The notes below the pieces were generated by a model. That model ran no database searches and was not told the origin of the DNA. It was given only the letters and a program-made list of their open reading frames with translations. The position numbers and the translations under genes were made by a program. A stretch of DNA of 64,000 nucleotides from NCBI GenBank assembly GCA_049324315.1, contig JBMOKU010000003.1:1-64000 (forward strand), given 5' to 3'. Origin of the DNA: JBMOKU01 sp049324315 (GTDB taxonomy: Bacteria; Bacillota; Clostridia; Peptostreptococcales; Thermotaleaceae). Below, in pieces: positions 60,991 through 64,000 of this stretch (within the stretch, counting starts at the first letter, position 1; every line of letters begins with the position of its first letter).

Positions 60991-61551
60991 CTACTCCACC
61001 ACCTTAATCTCGATTTTCTCAACCTGTTCTCTTATGATAATCCCTTCAATAATCTCTCCGTTTTCCGTAACTGCCCTACCGTTAACGACTTCAACAGATT
61101 TTTTTAGGTTTTCTTTGTCTACTTCTTCCTTAATCCGAATGAACTGATTGTTTCCTGACTGCTTGAGATATTGCAATATCGTTTCTTCATCATACTCCCA
61201 CTTCGATGGCTGCTTTCTGGTTGAAACTTTTCCGTATGGGGTGCTGATCTTAAATTTTGGATCAACTTTTCTTCTGGAGATTAGATATTCCACTAGAAGA
61301 CCTTCAAAAAAAGCCTTTCCTTCATCAAGCTGATGAAGCTCCTTCTCCTTCCACGCATTGATTCTGTCGATTTCCAATCGAGCAAGTTCCTCTATTTCTT
61401 CTCTCTTCTTGTTGGCTGTTCTGATTTTGCGAAGACACCAGTCGGCTTCATGCAGATCCTTTACAGTGAATTTCTCCTTTACTTCCTTCTCCGGAAGATT
61501 AAATATGATATCACTAATATCTTCTACGCCTGTCCTTTCTAGTAGATTCAT
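60991..61551 (-). CDS. Gam-like host-nuclease inhibitor family protein
   Basis: About 186 residues: helices with HEADWCLRKIRTANKKREEIEELARLEIDRINAWKEKELHQLDEGKAFFEGLLVEYL, a long coiled coil, then STPYGKVSTRKQPSKWEYDEETIL, typical of the phage Gam/host-nuclease inhibitor family (Mu Gam fold). ATG 61551 has CAGGAGG upstream. It forms a two-gene unit with the ExoX_C-type gene. No integrase, portal or other phage gene is present, so this is a domesticated or residual phage recombination pair. Confidence 0.78.
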   Translation of the reverse strand: MNLLERTGVEDISDIIFNLPEKEVKEKFTVKDLHEADWCLRKIRTANKKREEIEELARLEIDRINAWKEKELHQLDEGKAFFEGLLVEYLISRRKVDPKFKISTPYGKVSTRKQPSKWEYDEETILQYLKQSGNNQFIRIKEEVDKENLKKSVEVVNGRAVTENGEIIEGIIIREQVEKIEIKVVE

Positions 61552-62066
61552 TTGAAATTCCTCCTGATATTGCCAATAGTTATCGTTACAATGTTCTAAT
61601 CTTATTTTAGTTTTTTCAATAAAGACCCTCACTATATCTATGTTTTTATAGCAATATTCGTATGTTCTTCAAAGATTTTCAAAAAATTTTCTCTCTTAAA
61701 AAAGGCTTTTCCATGGCCTATGTTTATCACACGACTTGACCTTTCTGCCCATAGATTAAGCAAAAACATCAAAAGAGCCAATTAAAATCCCGGCTCTTAT
61801 ATCGCACATATGTTGTTAAAGTCATTTTTCGACATATAATGATAATTTTACACATTGCTAATATTTCTTTAACAGTTTAGGGTTATTATAAAATTAAAGA
61901 TATATCCTCCCCTTTCTCTATAGGCCCTGTTTCTAAGGGTCTTTTACTTTTTTGGGGAGAACAATATAAAGTTAAGCTTTAACATGAAATATATCCACTG
62001 CATAGATTGTTCTCCATTCGTAAATCTTATTATTATCTCAAAAAAATAACGAAAGGAAGTGCAGCT
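61552..62066. other. Intergenic region with structured plus-strand leader
   Basis: 515 bp without a protein gene. It contains AAGAGCC/GGCTCTT (61774-61798) and, on the plus strand, a candidate promoter (TTTAAC and TATAAA near 61870-61900) followed by GGCCCT-GTTTCTA-AGGGTC-TTTTACTTTTTT (61923-61951). CTCCCC (61908-61913) can pair with GGGGAG (61954-61959) around that hairpin. This could be a leader with a conditional terminator in front of the YjzC-type gene. Confidence 0.4.
61923..61952 (+). terminator. Leader terminator upstream of yjzC-type gene
   Basis: GGCCCT-GTTTCTA-AGGGTC forms a 6-bp stem with one G-U pair, followed by TTTTACTTTTTT on the plus strand. It lies 115 bp before ATG 62067. 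Confidence 0.5.
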
Positions 62067-62231
62067 ATGCGTACCAATGGCGTAACAGGTGATATTGTGA
62101 CAGTTTCAGGGACTTATCGAAATAAATATGGAAAAAAAATAGCTTTGGAGGCAGGTCAATCCTTTCCACCATGTCCTAAAGAAGGCCATTCCATCCAATG
62201 GGAGAAGGTCAGCGAAGAAACTCGATCCTAA
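62067..62231 (+). CDS. YjzC family small protein
   Basis: 54 residues: a Gly/Thr-rich beta protein (MRTNGVTGDIVTVSGTYRNKYG ... ALEAGQSFPPCPKEGHSIQWEKV) of the YjzC-like family in Firmicutes; the PPCPxxGHxxxW pattern resembles small beta-barrel or zinc-ribbon-like folds. Function unknown. AAAGGAAG precedes the ATG. Confidence 0.8.
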   Translation: MRTNGVTGDIVTVSGTYRNKYGKKIALEAGQSFPPCPKEGHSIQWEKVSEETRS

Positions 62232-62297
62232 TTTCCATTTCAGAAACCCCAGCAAGAAGATATAAAATACCTCGAAAGATTTGTATGCTTTTAATGA

Positions 62298-62357
62298 AAA
62301 TATCCTCAAAAGAAAGGCCGTCGCTATTTACATTTAGCCTTTCTTTTGAGGATATTT
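62298..62357. terminator. Long bidirectional hairpin between yjzC-type and WYL genes
   Basis: A perfect 21-bp inverted repeat (62298-62318 with 62337-62357; core CCTCAAAAGAAAGGC) around an 18-nt loop. It ends 1 bp before the WYL-gene stop codon and lies between convergent genes. T-runs are short on both strands, so termination may be aided by the unusual stem length. Confidence 0.65.
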
Positions 62358-62597
62358 CTATATATAAATACTGCTATTGCCATAGGAATTCTTCACCGTT
62401 CCCGGTATCACAGCTGCGAGGATATTGTCCTTCTTAAAATTCCTGACAGCATGCTTTTTGTGACAATAAGCATGAACAATATCTCCTTCGATTTTTCTGA
62501 CCTGAATCTGCCGTTGAGAAATCTCAATCCCCTTCTGATAGATAATATTAATAGGCATTTGCGTATCCAATGAATATTGAAGAACGTGATTGATCAT
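62358..62597 (-). CDS. Small WYL-domain protein
   Basis: 79 residues made of a short helical start and one WYL-like SH3 fold: INIIYQKGIEISQRQIQVRKIEGDIVHAYCHKKHAVRNFKKDNILAAVIP has the YxxxxGxxxxRxIxVxxIxxxxxxAYCHxxxxxRxFxxDxI pattern. There is no HTH domain, so it is not a full PafBC/DeoR-type regulator. ATG 62597 has GGGAGG upstream; GTG 62606 is possible. A LexA-type box lies inside its likely promoter (62720-62755). Confidence 0.72.
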   Translation of the reverse strand: MINHVLQYSLDTQMPINIIYQKGIEISQRQIQVRKIEGDIVHAYCHKKHAVRNFKKDNILAAVIPGTVKNSYGNSSIYI

Positions 62598-62931
62598 ACT
62601 CTCCACCTCCCGGCTTTCTCACTATGTAAAGTTTTATAGTGTTTAAAATTCTATTCATAAGCTGCTTTTATGGGATACATGATGATATTTCTATCATTAT
62701 CTCAGTTCTTATAATTAAATATATTATAACTCGAACATACGTTCCGTGTAAAGATGCAAATATGAACTCCAAAATAACAGATTCGTTTACACTTAAAACA
62801 TTATCATAGTGCTGTTCTATAAAGAATATATTCTAAGTAGCACTTATTTGGGTTTATCAAAGATCTTTTGAAAATAAAAAAACTGTCTTGTATCTGATAA
62901 ACCCTACAATATAGAAAAAGAGAGTGATGTA
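62598..62931. other. Divergent intergenic region with SOS box
   Basis: 334 bp, AT-rich, no gene. It holds the LexA-type box and minus-strand promoter at 62720-62755 and the leader of the DMT-type transporter gene (GAGAGTGA ribosome site). Confidence 0.6.
62720..62753 (-). promoter_or_regulatory. Promoter with LexA-type SOS box
   Basis: CGAACATACGTTCC (62732-62745) contains GAAC-N4-GTTC, the Firmicute LexA operator. On the minus strand it lies in the 18-bp spacer between TTTACA (-35, around 62750) and TATAAT (-10, around 62727). The promoter points to the WYL gene, with a leader of about 120 bp. Confidence 0.65.
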
Positions 62932-63363
62932 ATGAAAAATATAATTCCTGTTATATACGCTATTTTAGCAGGTATTTTTACAACTTTAGAAGCAAGCATT
63001 AATGCAAAATTAGGAAGGATCGTTACTGCAAAAATCGCAACCCTGCATAGTTTAATCACAGGTGTTATTATTATCTTAATCGGAAATCTCCTAAAAGGCA
63101 GTCTCCATCAATACGTAAAAATCGTTCATGTACGACCGCAGCTGCTTATAGGCGGTATTTTTGGTGCTTTCATTATTTATTTTGTTACAAAAACAATTCC
63201 AAGACTTGGTGTAGCCAATACCCTTACGATCATCGTTGCTTCTCAAATTATAAGCGGTTTGTTCATCGATGCCTTTGTCACAAAACAGCAAGCATTGAAC
63301 TGGTTTAAGTTAATAGGAATCATTCTTTTGCTGCTCGGGACTTATTTTATCATGAGAAAATAA
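62932..63363 (+). CDS. DUF606 (YdcZ-like) DMT-family transporter
   Basis: 143 residues with four to five hydrophobic helices. YAILAGIFTTLEASINAKLGRI and LGVANTLTIIVASQIISGLFIDAF are the DUF606/EamA-type motifs; half-size members of the drug/metabolite transporter superfamily act as dimers. The substrate is unknown. It starts behind GAGAGTGA. Confidence 0.88.
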   Translation: MKNIIPVIYAILAGIFTTLEASINAKLGRIVTAKIATLHSLITGVIIILIGNLLKGSLHQYVKIVHVRPQLLIGGIFGAFIIYFVTKTIPRLGVANTLTIIVASQIISGLFIDAFVTKQQALNWFKLIGIILLLLGTYFIMRK

Positions 63364-63381
63364 GTAATGTTTAATTGAAGG

Positions 63382-63407
63382 AAAAAGGGTAGGCGCACCG
63401 CCTACCC
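63382..63407 (-). terminator. Terminator of the Spo0E-like gene
   Basis: GGGTAGGCG-GTG-CGCCTACCC followed by TTTTTCC on the minus strand, a perfect 9-bp stem with a 3-nt loop. Confidence 0.88.
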
Positions 63408-63442
63408 ATAAATGCTTTACAGAACCGGATTATTTATTATTC

Positions 63443-63610
63443 TCATATATTATTGATATGTTTGATATACTCAACAATATCTTTATTAACAATACGAGAT
63501 AAAGATAAAACATAAGAATCTTGCAAATTTCCTTTCGACTCTTCAATAAACTTGTATAATCCAGTTTTCAAAAAGTTTATTTCATCAAGAAGTTCTTCTA
63601 TTTCTGACAT
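63443..63610 (-). CDS. Spo0E-like small protein (degenerate signature)
   Basis: 55 residues, two helices (EIEELLDEINFLKTGLYKFIEE ... VLSLSRIVNKDIVEYIKHIN) laid out as in Spo0E-type aspartyl-phosphate phosphatases, which drain phosphate from Spo0A. The usual SQELD signature is replaced by SLSRIVNKD, so activity is doubtful. ATG 63610 follows AAGGTG. It lies 66 bp after the partial DUF5661 gene. Confidence 0.55.
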   Translation of the reverse strand: MSEIEELLDEINFLKTGLYKFIEESKGNLQDSYVLSLSRIVNKDIVEYIKHINNI

Positions 63611-63676
63611 AAAAACACCTTCTAACAATAGTGTATATAGTGTTAGATACTCTAAGAAAAGAGAATATACGGTTCT

Positions 63677-64000
63677 TTAATTATTCAATATATTTTTAGC
63701 TTGCGCTTCCAGATATGCAAGCCTAGTGTAATAATTAGGGATCTCGTTTAAATGGGCAAGTGCTATCTTTCCTGTAAGAACCGGATCATCATCCGTAATA
63801 TTTGTATTTAGCCCCTTCATTCCATGCTCCAATTCTACATCAAGTCCCATTCTAAATTGTTCAATGTCAAATTCTACAGTACTAAAGTTGATACCAAGTT
63901 TTTCAGCAACCGTCTGCGTCTCTTCAATAGTAAAACTTTTTTTAAATTGCTCAATATTTTCTGTTCTAACACATGAAGAATTTATTGTATCTTCATTTTC
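63677..64000 (-). CDS. DUF5661 family protein (N-terminus beyond the window)
   Basis: The visible 107 C-terminal residues read through without interruption: helical FTIEETQTVAEKLGINF, then EQFRMGLDVELEHGMKGLNTN and DDPVLTGKIALAHLNEIPNYYTRLAYLE, the DUF5661 signature. The start codon is outside the window. Function unknown. Confidence 0.82.
   Translation of the reverse strand, partial: ENEDTINSSCVRTENIEQFKKSFTIEETQTVAEKLGINFSTVEFDIEQFRMGLDVELEHGMKGLNTNITDDDPVLTGKIALAHLNEIPNYYTRLAYLEAQAKNILNN

Noticed and set aside
60103..61551. A complete prophage
   Set aside because: Only two phage-like genes are present, with host-type genes on both sides and no attachment-site repeats seen.

Overview
The window reads as chromosomal DNA of a low-GC, endospore-forming Firmicute of the class Clostridia. 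Support comes from strong AGGAGG ribosome-binding sites, several TTG/GTG starts, a GerW-type spore protein, a Spo0E-like small protein, an anaerobic-type B12 pathway and a class II aldolase. The overall gene set looks like the Alkaliphilus/Natronincolaceae type, but that placement is inference from gene content only. Most genes lie on the minus strand, and the left end is the downstream side of a B12 locus.

Region 1 (1-9.9 kb) is an adenosylcobalamin cluster on the minus strand: cobU, cobO, cobS and cobC, then a cobalamin riboswitch with its own terminator, then cbiA, cbiP, cbiB, cobD, a PduX-type threonine kinase and cbiC. Together they cover a,c-diamide formation, corrinoid adenosylation, synthesis and attachment of the aminopropanol-phosphate side chain, and nucleotide-loop assembly. 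A second, unclassified structured element lies downstream of cbiC. A 183-bp palindromic element flanked by a 9-bp target duplication is inserted between cobU and cobO, and a sister copy lies in front of the kbl gene at 28.3 kb.

Region 2 (10-17.8 kb) holds a lipase-like hydrolase, a DNA alkyl-repair protein, DUF2225 and VanW-type proteins, an initiator tRNA-Met (the only plus-strand gene here), a large FtsA-like actin-fold protein, endonuclease III and a DUF503 protein.

Region 3 (18-27 kb) is the most unusual block. A BlaI-type repressor and BlaR1-type membrane protease sit downstream of an operon encoding two sugar-type ABC permeases, a HlyD-type adaptor, a MacB-like permease and a lipoprotein that joins a beta-propeller-like half to a sugar-binding-protein half. 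No ABC ATPase is present. The blaI promoter and the transporter promoter share the same architecture (TTGACA, 17 bp, TAGTAT) and the same ACTA-N6-TAGT operator, five near-copies in total, so the two units probably form one regulon.

Region 4 (27-48.6 kb) is mostly housekeeping: kbl, a Lon-type protease, queG, two signal peptidases I, a ZIP metal transporter, an ArsR-type regulator, a membrane SpoIIE-type phosphatase, Nudix, a TGS-nucleoside kinase, a CBS protein, pseudouridine synthases, an rRNA methyltransferase, pssA, fba and a cyclophilin. A stand-alone HEPN-type protein resembling the nuclease half of Csm6/Csx1 is at 40.1-40.9 kb, with no CRISPR array or cas genes around it.

Region 5 (48.9-64 kb) is more accessory: an Xre regulator, a VanX-type dipeptidase, CheV, a GNAT enzyme, ThpR, DUF116, an ECF sigma/anti-sigma operon that runs into DUF2953 and gerW, a divergent DUF3298 gene, a flavoprotein, a DUF421 protein, a phage-like Gam/ExoX_C pair, small YjzC, WYL and Spo0E-like genes, a DUF606 transporter and a partial DUF5661 gene at the edge. 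A LexA-type SOS box sits inside the promoter that points at the WYL gene.
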